Source: Bordetella parapertussis
Lineage (GTDB): Bacteria > Pseudomonadota > Gammaproteobacteria > Burkholderiales > Burkholderiaceae_C
Assembly (NCBI GenBank): GCA_945870575.1
Contig: CAMBSK010000011.1
Span: forward strand, 1 to 64,000
Length of the DNA stretch: 64,000 bases
Reading direction: 5' to 3'
Positions 56,474 through 63,697 of this stretch are shown here, one piece after another (within the stretch, counting starts at the first letter, position 1; each line of letters begins with the position of its first letter). The translations under genes were made by a program, and so were the position numbers. The notes under the pieces are model-generated. The model worked only from the letters and a program-made list of their open reading frames with translations. It was not told where the DNA came from and made no database searches.

Positions 56474-57613
56474 ATGAATAAATTCATGTTCCGATTCGTC
56501 AAAACTGCACTGACCGCGACTGCACTGATAGCCGCGACCGTCACCTCATCCATGGCTGCAGAAGCCCTCAGGGTGTGCTCTGACCCGGACAACCTGCCTT
56601 TCAGTAAATCAGAAGGCGCCGACAAAGGTTTGTACATAGAACTCGCCGATATGGTCGGCCAGCGCATGGGCGCAAAAGTTGAATATGTTTGGTGGCTGTC
56701 GTTCAACCAGCGTAAAGCGCTGCGCAACACCATGGAAGGTTGCGATGCCTATTTCGCCCTGCCTGCAGATGCTGAATACAAAGTCAAGGGCTTGGCGAAA
56801 ACCAATGCTTTTCTGAATGTCAGTTACGCCATCGTCGCACCGAAAGGTTTGACAGTCACCACACTGTCGGACTTGAAACCCCAAAAGATCGGCGTGCTGC
56901 ATGCTTCTCCGCCGCAAATTCTGCTGGCTTCAAAAGGTAGCTACACAACCAGCATTTTCCGTTCACAAGAAGAAGCGTTTGAAGCTTTGAACAAAAAGGA
57001 AATTGATGCTGCATTGCTATGGGGACCAAGTGCGGGCTTTGACAATAAAAAGCTGTTCGACAACCGCTGGCAAGTCATTCCCATCAACGGCGAAGGCTTG
57101 GGCGGCCAAGTAGCAGTGGCAGTGTCCAAGGACAACCCGGAGCTGAAAGACCGCATCAACAAAGCGCTGGAAGAACTCAAACCTGAAATTCAACAATTGA
57201 CTGTGAAATACGGTTTTCCTTTGCAAGTGCCTCTCATTGTCAACAGCCGTAAAACCAACACCCATTACGCTCAGTCGACTGTGACACCGGCAAAAACCGG
57301 CTTCATGAAAGTCAGCGACAAATCAACGCAACGGGAATGGCTGGTGGCTGAAAGCGGTGACACGATTGCCGAAGCTAAATCCAACTTCAACAACAAATGC
57401 TCTCACTGCCACGGTAGCAACGGCGCCAGCCCCATCTCAGAGCGCGATCTTCGCAAGCTCAAGCTTCGTTATAAAGATGAGTGGAAGGAAGTGACCTACA
57501 CCACCATCACCAAGGGTCGCTCAGACTATGGCATGCCAGTATGGGGAGGCATAATCCCAGACGAAGAAATCAGAGCCATCATCGAGTTCTTGGTCACCGT
57601 GCAAAAGAACTGA
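56474..57613 (+). CDS. Fusion: XoxJ/MxaJ-like periplasmic binding protein + cytochrome c domain
   Basis: A 379-residue secreted protein. After a signal peptide (cleavage near MAA/EA at residue 29), residues 30-265 are a type II periplasmic binding domain of the quinoprotein-associated MxaJ/XoxJ family (EALRVCSDPDNLPFSKSEG; GLYIELADMVGQRMGAKVEYVWW). Residues about 290-379 are a single-haem cytochrome c with CSHCHG (C309, C312, H313) and a probable Met ligand in YGMPVWGG. XoxJ and XoxG are usually separate proteins, so this is a natural fusion of the activator and electron acceptor types. It follows the dehydrogenase past a terminator. Confidence 0.87.
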   Translation: MNKFMFRFVKTALTATALIAATVTSSMAAEALRVCSDPDNLPFSKSEGADKGLYIELADMVGQRMGAKVEYVWWLSFNQRKALRNTMEGCDAYFALPADAEYKVKGLAKTNAFLNVSYAIVAPKGLTVTTLSDLKPQKIGVLHASPPQILLASKGSYTTSIFRSQEEAFEALNKKEIDAALLWGPSAGFDNKKLFDNRWQVIPINGEGLGGQVAVAVSKDNPELKDRINKALEELKPEIQQLTVKYGFPLQVPLIVNSRKTNTHYAQSTVTPAKTGFMKVSDKSTQREWLVAESGDTIAEAKSNFNNKCSHCHGSNGASPISERDLRKLKLRYKDEWKEVTYTTITKGRSDYGMPVWGGIIPDEEIRAIIEFLVTVQKN

Positions 57614-57625
57614 TAGCTGGGTTTT

Positions 57626-58081
57626 TTAAGCAGCCTTGCCCGTTAAAACAGGTAAGCCCTGGACCCGAGAAAAATCTCTGTCGTGGGTCACCAGGGCTGC
57701 TGCGCCTATATCCAGGGCCGAGGCCAGTTGCACTGCATCCGGAAATTTCAAACGGTATTGCGCCCGCAACTGTGCCGCCATGCTGGCTATGGACGCCGAC
57801 AACGGCACCACTTGGTAGCGGTTCAAGGCTTTTTCATAGCGTTTGGCCAAAGCAATTTGCTTTGCCTTGAACGGACCGGCCAACACCTCAGCCAAAGTGA
57901 CCGTGGTCAAGGCCAGTTGTAAACGGCCAAGCTCTGCGGCTTCGAACAAACCTAGAAACAGCGGCGCGAATTGCGCGTTGTCTTCCAACACGTAAATCCA
58001 AGGCGCGGCGTCCACCAGCACCGTGTCACCATCGCTCAAACCGCCCCACGCTGAGTTGTAGGCAGGCACACGCTCAGTCAT
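57626..58081 (-). CDS. PIN-domain toxin (VapC-like) of a Phd/PIN pair
   Basis: A protein of about 151 residues with PIN-domain acidic residues: DTVLVDAAPWIYVLED near residue 19, LAEVLAG near residue 65, KFPDAVQLASALDIGA near residue 110 and VTHDRDFSRV near residue 130. PIN ribonucleases cut RNA and are inhibited by their antitoxin. It starts 4 bp after the antitoxin stop. Frame is open upstream to 58162 but overlaps the antitoxin, so ATG 58081 is preferred. Confidence 0.85.
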   Translation of the reverse strand: MTERVPAYNSAWGGLSDGDTVLVDAAPWIYVLEDNAQFAPLFLGLFEAAELGRLQLALTTVTLAEVLAGPFKAKQIALAKRYEKALNRYQVVPLSASIASMAAQLRAQYRLKFPDAVQLASALDIGAAALVTHDRDFSRVQGLPVLTGKAA

Positions 58082-58085
58082 GGCC

Positions 58086-58352
58086 TCAGTCCTGCCACTC
58101 GTTGCGCAACTGCGCGACTGCTTTGGCCGCACCTTGTGGCCAGAGCCCGCGCCCGCTGCCACGCAAGGCCAAAATGCCGCCCGATGCCAGCTGCTTGCCC
58201 TGCCCTGCGTGCCAGTCTTGCACCGGCACGACCATGGCCACGGGTTTGCCGTGGCGGGTGATTTCGCTGCTGTAACCGGCTTGCGCCTCTGCCGCGATCA
58301 GCGGTAACTGCGCACGCGCTTGCTCTAATCCATATGTTTTCTTGTTGCTCAT
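58086..58352 (-). CDS. Phd/YefM-type antitoxin
   Basis: An 88-residue protein with the Phd/YefM DNA-binding pattern: GLEQARAQLPLIAAEAQAGYSSEITRHGKPVAMVVPVQDW. The C-terminus, which binds the toxin, ends LRNEWQD. It lies just upstream of the PIN toxin. AGGAGGAT precedes the ATG. The binding site is probably the short repeat just upstream. Confidence 0.88.
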   Translation of the reverse strand: MSNKKTYGLEQARAQLPLIAAEAQAGYSSEITRHGKPVAMVVPVQDWHAGQGKQLASGGILALRGSGRGLWPQGAAKAVAQLRNEWQD

Positions 58353-58369
58353 GACATCCTCCTTTTATT

Positions 58370-58388
58370 CCGTACAGACTGTACAGAA
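58370..58388. promoter_or_regulatory. Likely operator/promoter repeat of the Phd/PIN pair
   Basis: CGTACAGACTGTACAGAAT contains a direct GTACAG repeat, and the second half CTGTACAG is itself a palindrome, about 20 bp before the antitoxin start. Phd-type antitoxins usually bind such repeats to autoregulate. The assignment is by position and symmetry only. Confidence 0.5.
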
Positions 58389-58419
58389 TCAAGGGCTTTT
58401 GTCAAGCTGGAAAGGCTTT

Positions 58420-58827
58420 TCAGGTCATCCAATCCTCAAGCTTCAAGCCCGGCACCCGCCCGAAGTGCCGCATGTTGTGGGTCACCAAGGACAGGCCCAG
58501 CGCCAATGCATGCGCGGCGATTTGGGTATCCATCTCGCCAATAGGCTGCCCGGTTTGCTGCAGGTGGGCGGCAATGTCGCCATACCGGTCTGCGGCCTCC
58601 AGCGTCCATGGCAAAACGGGCAACTCATTGAGCAGCAAATCAATAGTTCGGCGGCGTTTGTCATCGGCTTGCAGCAGTGCCAGTCCAAACCGTGTTTCGG
58701 CGCGGGTGATGGCGGAGATGGCGACCTCTTGCTTTTTGAGCGCCGCCCACATGCGCTTTTGCAGCGCGGCTGAACTGTTGCGCGCAAAGTAGCCCAGGAT
58801 GTTGGTGTCGACCAAGTACTTGATCAC
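58420..58827 (-). CDS. vapC: VapC-type PIN toxin
   Basis: A 135-residue PIN-domain ribonuclease: YLVDTNILGYFARN at the N-terminus, AISAITRAETRFGLAL near residue 36, GEMDTQIAAHALALGLSLVTHNMRHFGRV near residue 96. The spaced acidic residues of VapC are present. It overlaps the vapB antitoxin stop by 4 bp. Confidence 0.92.
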   Translation of the reverse strand: MIKYLVDTNILGYFARNSSAALQKRMWAALKKQEVAISAITRAETRFGLALLQADDKRRRTIDLLLNELPVLPWTLEAADRYGDIAAHLQQTGQPIGEMDTQIAAHALALGLSLVTHNMRHFGRVPGLKLEDWMT

Positions 58828-59165
58828 TTGCGACCCTTGGTTTTGGCGGCGCGCTTAGCCGTTACTTTTGCAGAGGCTTTGGCGGCTGGTGCAGCTTCCC
58901 AGTCAGCAAACGGATTTTTAGGTGGCTTGTTGTACCGGCTGGCATCAGACAAAAAATCGTCGGGCAAAGGGTTTTCGGCAATGGCGGCCATCAGCGCATC
59001 GAGCCGACGTTGTCGCAAGATGGCCGTGTCCTTGGGCCTGAGCGTGATCTCGCCCGTCACCTCGTTGCGTGCAATCCACATTTCATCCACATCCACGCGA
59101 AAGGCCTTGGGCAAACGAATCGCTTGGCTGTTGCCGTTGGTAAAAACTTTGGCGGTAGCAAGCAT
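58824..59165 (-). CDS. vapB: VapB-type antitoxin with extended C-terminus
   Basis: A 113-residue protein with an N-terminal SpoVT/AbrB fold (AKVFTNGNSQAIRLPKAFRVDVDEMWI) that binds DNA, a toxin-binding stretch (FLSDASRYNKPPKNPFADWEAAP), and an added Lys/Ala-rich tail (about residues 90-113). The tail is longer than in typical VapB. It is the first gene of the pair. Confidence 0.9.
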   Translation of the reverse strand: MLATAKVFTNGNSQAIRLPKAFRVDVDEMWIARNEVTGEITLRPKDTAILRQRRLDALMAAIAENPLPDDFLSDASRYNKPPKNPFADWEAAPAAKASAKVTAKRAAKTKGRK

Positions 59166-59284
59166 GGCGGCCTCCTTGAAATGTATCTATGAAAACGTAC
59201 CTACTTTATCACCGAATATGACCTTCTGCCAAAGTCAAAATGCCCCAAGCCAAGTTGCCGCAATTAGCGAGGGAAAATATAGGA

Positions 59285-59575
59285 ATGAATGACACAAATG
59301 CTCGCACCGACCAACCGCGCAACCCCCTTCATGGTTTGACGCTCGAGGCGATCGTGCGCGCCCTTGAAGCGCACTACGGTTGGGAAGAGTTGGCCCTCAA
59401 GATTCCTATCCGCTGTTTTTCGCACGACCCGAGCGTCGGTTCGAGCTTGAAATTCCTGCGCAAAACGCCTTGGGCGCGTGAAAAGGTGGAGAGCCTGTAC
59501 CTGTTCATGCTGAGGGAGCAAGCGCGCAGGGGGCCTATGCCTATCGGATGCAAATTGCCTACGTCAAATTTGTAG
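59285..59575 (+). CDS. VF530-family (DUF2132) DNA-binding protein
   Basis: A protein of about 96 residues whose core NPLHGLTLEAIVRALEAHYGWEELALKIPIRCFSHDPSVGSSLKFLRKTPWAREKVESLY matches the small VF530 family (SAP-like fold). Family members normally end soon after KVESLYL; here the last 20 or so residues come from out-of-frame DNA of a truncated higB copy, so the tail may be a fusion artefact. The start is ATG 59285; frame is open to 59240. Confidence 0.8.
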   Translation: MNDTNARTDQPRNPLHGLTLEAIVRALEAHYGWEELALKIPIRCFSHDPSVGSSLKFLRKTPWAREKVESLYLFMLREQARRGPMPIGCKLPTSNL

Positions 59576-59628
59576 GCACGCACGCCGAATACGACAAGAT
59601 CGATGCGGCCTCAGTGGATCAGTCATGA
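59533..59628 (+). pseudogene. higB: 3' remnant of a higB toxin gene
   Basis: In the frame ending at TGA 59626-59628, the translation is AYAYRMQIAYVKFVGTHAEYDKIDAASV and a few more residues. HigB mRNA interferases end with the pattern YRxxIxYIRFIGTHAEYDKIDAxxV, so this is the last third of a HigB, with no start or N-terminus. It overlaps the 3' part of the VF530 gene. The intact antitoxin gene higA follows after 17 bp. Confidence 0.85.
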
Positions 59629-59645
59629 GCGTCAAGGAGAGAACC

Positions 59646-60014
59646 ATGGAAATCACCCCCATCCGTACAAAGAAAGATTACCGCACAGCACTGCGCATCG
59701 TGTCAAAGCTGGTCGATCAAGACCCCTCGCCTGACACACCAGCAGGCGAACACCTTGATGTGCTCTCTACCTTGATTGAGGCCTATGAACGCAAGCACCA
59801 TCCGATTGACTTGCCTGACCCGGTAGAAGCCATCAAGTTCCGCATGGAACAAGCAGGGCTGTCGATCAAAGACCTGGAGCCGATGATCGGGCAGGCCAAC
59901 CGTGTTTATGAAGTGCTTAATTACAAGCGGCCCCTGACGCTGCGCATGATCCGAAATTTGAACAAAGGCTTGGGTATCTCTGCGCAGGTGCTTATTACTG
60001 ATAGCGCCCAATAA
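59646..60014 (+). CDS. higA: HigA-type antitoxin
   Basis: A 122-residue HigA-type antitoxin: MEITPIRTKKDYRTALRIVSKLV, a central DLPDPVEAIKFRMEQAGLSIKDLEPMIGQANRVYEVLNYKRPLTLRMIRNL with an XRE-type helix-turn-helix, and GLGISAQVLI at the end. It follows a truncated higB by 17 bp, so it is probably an orphan antitoxin. AGGAGAG precedes the ATG. Confidence 0.88.
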   Translation: MEITPIRTKKDYRTALRIVSKLVDQDPSPDTPAGEHLDVLSTLIEAYERKHHPIDLPDPVEAIKFRMEQAGLSIKDLEPMIGQANRVYEVLNYKRPLTLRMIRNLNKGLGISAQVLITDSAQ

Positions 60015-60047
60015 ACCGGAAAATTTACCGTTGGCATTTGAACCGCA

Positions 60048-60145
60048 GTGAAAAACCTGAAAGACGTGAAAGCCAAACTGCTGGCCAACCCCGCCGTTCG
60101 ACAAGCCTATGACGCACAAGCGCCCGAGTTTGAGCTGGCCCGTGA
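60048..60145 (+). pseudogene. 5' fragment of the XRE antitoxin (copy 1)
   Basis: From a GTG at 60048 the frame encodes KNLKDVKAKLLANPAVRQAY and onward to EFELARD, almost identical at nucleotide level to the first 98 bp of the intact XRE antitoxin at 62016, then stops matching at 60145. The helix-turn-helix region is missing. The break coincides with the beginning of a ~40-bp element also found at 63609. Confidence 0.85.
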
Positions 60146-60146
60146 T

Positions 60147-60186
60147 GGGAGGTGGCCATTTCTGAAAAGTCGCCGCATTAAGCTAT
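60147..60186. repeat. Copy A of a ~40-bp element
   Basis: The sequence GGTGGCCATTTCTGAAAAGT and its downstream continuation align to 63609-63650 with roughly three of four bases identical. It lies exactly where the first antitoxin copy is cut. The GGCCATT-CTGAAAAGT core resembles terminal sequences seen in IS21-type elements, but no transposase is present; that origin is only a suggestion. Confidence 0.5.
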
Positions 60187-61109
60187 GTGCCCTTGGCCAC
60201 CTTCGACTTCACCCTAACTTTGGGCTGGCTCGGCGCTGCCGGTTGGGGCGCATCCAGCAAATCGCGCGTGTTTGGCGCGGCAAGGTAGTTGGCTTTGCTC
60301 ACCACCTTCTTACCCGTTTTGGCCTCTAGCGCTTTGCGGGCGTTGCCGGCAATCTTTCCGCCCTCTTTGGCGGATGTGCGGTTCTCCACAAAACCCTGAG
60401 CGTCGCTGCGGCGGGCAATCTCGGTGGTGCTGGCTTCTCCCAGCATGGTGAAGATCAACTCCAGGTCGGTCATGTGGTCGCGCAGCTTGTTACCGGTCTT
60501 CACCAGATCCAGGCCTTTGAGCTGGCTGTGTTCGACGGGCGTCACACCAAAAGTGGCGCGGGCAATTTCGGCGGTGAGTATCGAATACTCTTTGCCCTCG
60601 GCCACGCCCCGCGCCTTCCACTCATCGGTCAGCTCTCCACGCACAGAGATGGAGCGCAACCGCTTCTCGATCCATGCCGGCGGGTAACCCTTGGCCTTAT
60701 AAAGCTCGCGGGCGCGGGCGCTGGCCAGTTCGGGGTTTTCAATTTCTTTGACTCGCTCGTAACCCACCTGCGCCAGCCAGCGTTTGAACGGCTCGGCCTT
60801 GGGCGAGGGGATGGACTGGATGATGCGAAACAGGCCTTCGGTGTTGGCGCAATTGGTTTCTCGCATCTTTCCGTCTGAGGTCCGAAGCGCAAGGGGGGTA
60901 CAAGTTGTACCCCAGTTGGCGTCCAGAGCAGGGTCACGGCTACGCATCTTCTTGATGTATTGCCGTGGATCTGCCGAATCGGTTAACACCACGATGACAT
61001 CGCTCAGGGCAAACCACCACTCCTCGTTGTGCCAAACACGGCGAATGGTGGTTTCTTGGAATACCGCGATGTGGTGCGCGGGTTCGTTGGGAGGGGTGAT
61101 TTTGGTCAT
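60183..61109 (-). CDS. BRO-N domain antirepressor-like protein
   Basis: A 308-residue protein with an N-terminal Bro-N domain: AVFQETTIRRVWHNEEWWFALSDVIVVLTDSADPRQYIKKM, then WGTTCTPLALRTSDGKMRETNCANTEGLFRIIQSI. Characterised relatives are phage antirepressors (baculovirus BRO, prophage Bro). The C-terminal part is helical and Lys-rich with an AT-hook-like PSQPKVRVKSK end. It sits alone among toxin-antitoxin genes on the opposite strand, probably acquired. Confidence 0.85.
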   Translation of the reverse strand: MTKITPPNEPAHHIAVFQETTIRRVWHNEEWWFALSDVIVVLTDSADPRQYIKKMRSRDPALDANWGTTCTPLALRTSDGKMRETNCANTEGLFRIIQSIPSPKAEPFKRWLAQVGYERVKEIENPELASARARELYKAKGYPPAWIEKRLRSISVRGELTDEWKARGVAEGKEYSILTAEIARATFGVTPVEHSQLKGLDLVKTGNKLRDHMTDLELIFTMLGEASTTEIARRSDAQGFVENRTSAKEGGKIAGNARKALEAKTGKKVVSKANYLAAPNTRDLLDAPQPAAPSQPKVRVKSKVAKGT

Positions 61110-61264
61110 ATTGCGCCCAAAAAACTGTTATTTTATACAGTAGTTTGCCGTTAGATCAATCGCTATTTTTTGCCTGGGCGATGGCAGTTTGGGATGCGCT
61201 GCAATCCACCTTCTGGCCTTTAGAACGCGCTGTTTATGCGGGCCTGCCGCAAGGCTTGCCCCGT

Positions 61265-61489
61265 TCAACCCAGCTTTGGCCAGTTGATTTGAACTTTGCG
61301 GTTGTTGGCCAAGCAGTCGCGAAGATACAAGTTGATCAGGCTTTGATAGGGAACCCCTGCATCCTCTGCCATGCTTTTGAAATAGATGACAACATCTTCT
61401 GACAGACGCATCGTCACAGGCTTTTTGAGCTTGGATGCATAGGGATTTTTGCGGGCCTTGAGTTTGAGGAGATCGTATTCGACTTTCAT
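61265..61489 (-). CDS. brnA: BrnA-type antitoxin without a visible BrnT partner
   Basis: A 74-residue ribbon-helix-helix protein: KKPVTMRLSEDVVIYFKSMAEDAGVPYQSLINLYLRDCLANNRKVQINWPKLG. This is the BrnA/CopG pattern. In BrnTA systems the toxin gene brnT lies just upstream of brnA, but 61490-61659 contains no matching frame, so it appears to be an orphan antitoxin. A shorter scar of a second brnA copy is at 62306. Confidence 0.82.
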   Translation of the reverse strand: MKVEYDLLKLKARKNPYASKLKKPVTMRLSEDVVIYFKSMAEDAGVPYQSLINLYLRDCLANNRKVQINWPKLG

Positions 61490-61659
61490 ATGAGAGCAAC
61501 TATCTGCAGCGAATGACTGCGTACTGTACAGCGCAGGAGTTGGTCAAAAAAAACCTGAGTTTTGATAGCCCCCGCGGCGCAGTGGGCGCACTAAACTATT
61601 GGAAGGAAATTGCCCGCATACATATAAAGCTTGGATTAAGCGAGACCTAGGGGAGATAC

Positions 61660-62019
61660 ATGAAAAACCCAAAAGATAGCAAAAAGGCTATACTCGAATC
61701 CCAGTGGACTGTGACCCTGCATCCACTGGCGGAACATGAATTACAGACCATTCCCGCCGATATGCAAGCCCGGTTTTTGCACATCGGTGAAATGCTGGAA
61801 GAGCTAGGGTCGCAGCGTGTGGGCATGCCGCACATACGGCCACTGGAAAGCAAGCTGTGGGAAATACGCATGACTGGCCGCGATGGTATTGCCCGTGCTG
61901 TTTACGCTGCCGTTCAGGGGCGCACTTTGCTGGTGTTGCATGTGTTTGTGAAAAAGACGCAGACCACACCACGAAGCGCGATTGAAACCGCATTGAAACG
62001 CTTGGAGGAATCGACGTGA
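61660..62019 (+). CDS. RelE/HigB-type toxin (Gp49-like)
   Basis: A 119-residue toxin of the phage-derived Gp49-like/HigB family: QWTVTLHPLAEHELQTIPADMQARFLHIGEMLEELGSQRVGMPHIRPLESKLWEIRM and TLLVLHVFVKKTQTTPRSAIETALKRLEE. These nucleases or ribosome-dependent interferases are placed upstream of an XRE antitoxin, exactly as here. The stop overlaps the antitoxin GTG by 4 bp. ATG is preceded by AGGGGAG. Confidence 0.9.
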   Translation: MKNPKDSKKAILESQWTVTLHPLAEHELQTIPADMQARFLHIGEMLEELGSQRVGMPHIRPLESKLWEIRMTGRDGIARAVYAAVQGRTLLVLHVFVKKTQTTPRSAIETALKRLEEST

Positions 62020-62303
62020 AAAGCCTGAAAGACGTGAAAGCCGAACTGCTGGCCAACCCCGCCGTTCGCCAAGCCTATGACGCACAAGCGCCCGAGTTTG
62101 AGCTGGCCCGTGAACTGATTGCCGCACGCACACAAGCAGGCCTGACGCAGGGCGAAGTGGCAGCACGCATGGGCACGACCCAAAGCGTGGTGGCACGCAT
62201 CGAAAGTGGCAAAGGCACGCCATCCATGCGGACAGTGAAACGTTTTGCCAGTGCGGTGGGAGCGCGTGCCGTGGTGCGTATGGAGCCCTTGAGGCCCGCA
62301 TGA
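62016..62303 (+). CDS. XRE-family antitoxin (copy 2)
   Basis: A 95-residue protein starting at GTG 62016. It contains a helix-turn-helix (AARTQAGLTQGEVAARMGTTQSVVARIESGKGTPSMRTV) and ends ARAVVRMEPL. It is the partner of the toxin upstream (4-bp overlap) and the only one of three copies with an intact toxin gene. The first 130 bp are nearly identical to copies at 60048 and 63694. Confidence 0.9.
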   Translation: MKSLKDVKAELLANPAVRQAYDAQAPEFELARELIAARTQAGLTQGEVAARMGTTQSVVARIESGKGTPSMRTVKRFASAVGARAVVRMEPLRPA

Positions 62304-62305
62304 AC

Positions 62306-62386
62306 GCAAGGTCTGCGCCGTTCAACCCAGCTTTGGCCTTCTGACAGACGCAAGGTCACAGGCTTTGTGTGCTTGGTCCGAGCCAA
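62306..62386 (-). pseudogene. Internally deleted remnant of a brnA gene
   Basis: On the minus strand the piece encodes MARTKHTKPVTLRLSEG, the start of BrnA, and then joins directly to DNA matching the end of brnA (CCAAAGCTGGGTTGAACGG), out of frame. Compared with the copy at 61265, about 130 bp of the centre are missing. It sits 3' of the XRE antitoxin. Confidence 0.75.
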
Positions 62387-62437
62387 AATTGTGTACGCTG
62401 AGATTCACAAAATCGCTTGGGCTGTAAAGGGAAAAAG

Positions 62438-62716
62438 ATGGAAGCTACCAAAGTAGGTATTCGGGAATTTCGCGCTGGCATGGCTGAATTCATTGCGTCC
62501 AGCACGCCAGTTGCTGTGACACGCCATGGTCAAACCATTGGCTACTTCATCCCCACCCACGGCCAAGCCGATGCAGATGTTGCCTCGCTGCAAAAAGCCA
62601 GCGCAACCTTGGATAGCCTGCTTGCGGCTAAGCGGGTTGATGTTGAAGCCGTGGTTGCAGATTTCAAATCAGCGCGTAAAGGTGCAAAGGCACCCAAGAA
62701 AAGCGCATCTAAATAA
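62438..62716 (+). CDS. Phd/YefM-type antitoxin
   Basis: A 92-residue protein: MEATKVGIREFRAGMAEFIASSTPVAVTRHGQTIGYFIP, matching the Phd/prevent-host-death DNA-binding part, and a Lys/Ala-rich C-terminal tail. It stands 3 bp before a broken PIN toxin, so it is now probably orphaned. AAAGGGAAAAAG precedes the ATG. Confidence 0.86.
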   Translation: MEATKVGIREFRAGMAEFIASSTPVAVTRHGQTIGYFIPTHGQADADVASLQKASATLDSLLAAKRVDVEAVVADFKSARKGAKAPKKSASK

Positions 62717-62719
62717 AAA

Positions 62720-62890
62720 ATGAGCGACAGAGCGATTGTTCTGGATGCCAACATCCTGATTCGCACGGTGCTGGGTAAATCCACTTTTGCGCAAATTCAT
62801 TGCCAGATCAATGGGGGTGCTCAGACAGTTACGCGTGATCGACGAGCAGCACTTACGCGTTTGTTAAGGGTGACGTCTCCACCCAAGTGA
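62720..62890 (+). pseudogene. Truncated PIN-domain toxin
   Basis: The frame begins MSDRAIVLDANILIRTVLGK, the first PIN motif with its Asp, then changes to sequence not related to PIN domains (FAQIHCQINGGAQTVTRDRR) and stops at 62890 inside the opposite-strand XRE gene. Two of the three catalytic acidic regions are absent. The rest of the toxin was replaced or lost. Confidence 0.8.
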
Positions 62891-63174
62891 TCGATCACCA
62901 CTGAAGGACGATCAGGGAACTTGGCCACCAATTCCAGCTTTCCGCCCATGCTTTCCACGTAGTGGCGCATCGTTGAAAGCAGCATGTCGCTGCGTTTTTC
63001 CAGACGGGAAATGGTGTCCTGACGCACCCCTAAGGCAGCGGCCATTTGCTCTTGGGTTTGCTGAACTGCAAGGCGAAGGTCTTTGAGTGTCGCCAACTCC
63101 ATGGCCCGATCTTCCACCCGTTTTTTCCGGTCTTTGGGCAGCGTTGCCATCACGTCATCGAGTTTTCTTGCCAT
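62821..63174 (-). CDS. HigA-type XRE antitoxin
   Basis: A 117-residue protein with a central XRE helix-turn-helix (DLRLAVQQTQEQMAAALGVRQDTISRLEKRSDMLLSTMRHYVESMGGKLEL). It follows the toxin gene at 63155 with a 20-bp overlap. This toxin-first, antitoxin-second order is that of HigBA. It partly overlaps the dead PIN frame on the other strand. Confidence 0.88.
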   Translation of the reverse strand: MARKLDDVMATLPKDRKKRVEDRAMELATLKDLRLAVQQTQEQMAAALGVRQDTISRLEKRSDMLLSTMRHYVESMGGKLELVAKFPDRPSVVIDHLGGDVTLNKRVSAARRSRVTV

Positions 63175-63544
63175 TTTTGGACTCCTTTGTTGATTGACTC
63201 AAAGTTGCCAGGTGATCGTCGTAACGCGCATCGGCCACCGTGAGTAAGCGCTTGTAAAACCTTCGCTGATCTGCCCCACCTTTATCGCCACCAACCAGCA
63301 AGATCGCTTGTCGTTGGGGATCGAAAGCAAAGGCGACTCGCCAAACCTGACCACTCCAAGAAAACCGAAGCTCTTTCATGTTGCTGTGTCGTGAACCCTT
63401 CAGGGTATCGACTGTGGGTCGCCCTAAATCAGGTCCAAAAGTGGCCAGCAACTTGGCATGCGCCAAGAGTTCGTCTTGAAGCTCAACCTCCAAGGCTTCG
63501 AACTCAGCATCAAAGGCATCGTGAAATAGAACGGTCCAGGTCAT
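63155..63544 (-). CDS. HigB/RelE-type toxin
   Basis: A 129-residue toxin: VLFHDAFDAEFEALEVELQDELLAHAKLLATFGPDLGRPTVDTLKGSRHSNMKELRFSWSGQVWRVAFAFDP and a basic C-terminal GGDKGGADQRRFYKRLLTVAD. It matches the Gp49-like/RelE family. The AGGVW-like VWRVAFAFDPQRQAILL segment is typical. It is the toxin of the pair with the XRE gene at 62821. Confidence 0.9.
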   Translation of the reverse strand: MTWTVLFHDAFDAEFEALEVELQDELLAHAKLLATFGPDLGRPTVDTLKGSRHSNMKELRFSWSGQVWRVAFAFDPQRQAILLVGGDKGGADQRRFYKRLLTVADARYDDHLATLSQSTKESKNGKKTR

Positions 63545-63608
63545 TGGTAAATTATGGACTTAAAGACATATTACGTCAAATTCATTTTGGGCGACAAATA
63601 GACTTGTC

Positions 63609-63650
63609 GGAGATGGCCATTGCTGAAAAGTAGCCTCGTTACGCTATTGG
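63609..63650. repeat. Copy B of a ~40-bp element
   Basis: GGAGATGGCCATTGCTGAAA and the following bases match 60147-60186 (about three of four bases). It lies just before the toxin tail and the third antitoxin copy. It is followed by CTATTGGACGGAAATTGTCC at 63644-63663, which itself nearly matches CTATTGGAAGGAAATTGCCC at 61596-61615. Confidence 0.5.
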
Positions 63651-63670
63651 ACGGAAATTGTCCATATTAG

Positions 63671-63697
63671 TTGAAACGCTTGGAGGAATCGACGTGA
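63671..63697 (+). pseudogene. 3' tail of the Gp49-type toxin (copy 3)
   Basis: The sequence encodes only LKRLEEST and a stop, identical to the last codons of the toxin at 61660-62019, and overlaps the start of the third antitoxin copy exactly as in the intact locus. The rest of the toxin gene is gone. Confidence 0.8.

Noticed and set aside
60147..60186. Calling the ~40-bp element a named insertion sequence
   Set aside because: Only a short end-like core is seen, with no transposase or full-length element, so naming it would go beyond the sequence.
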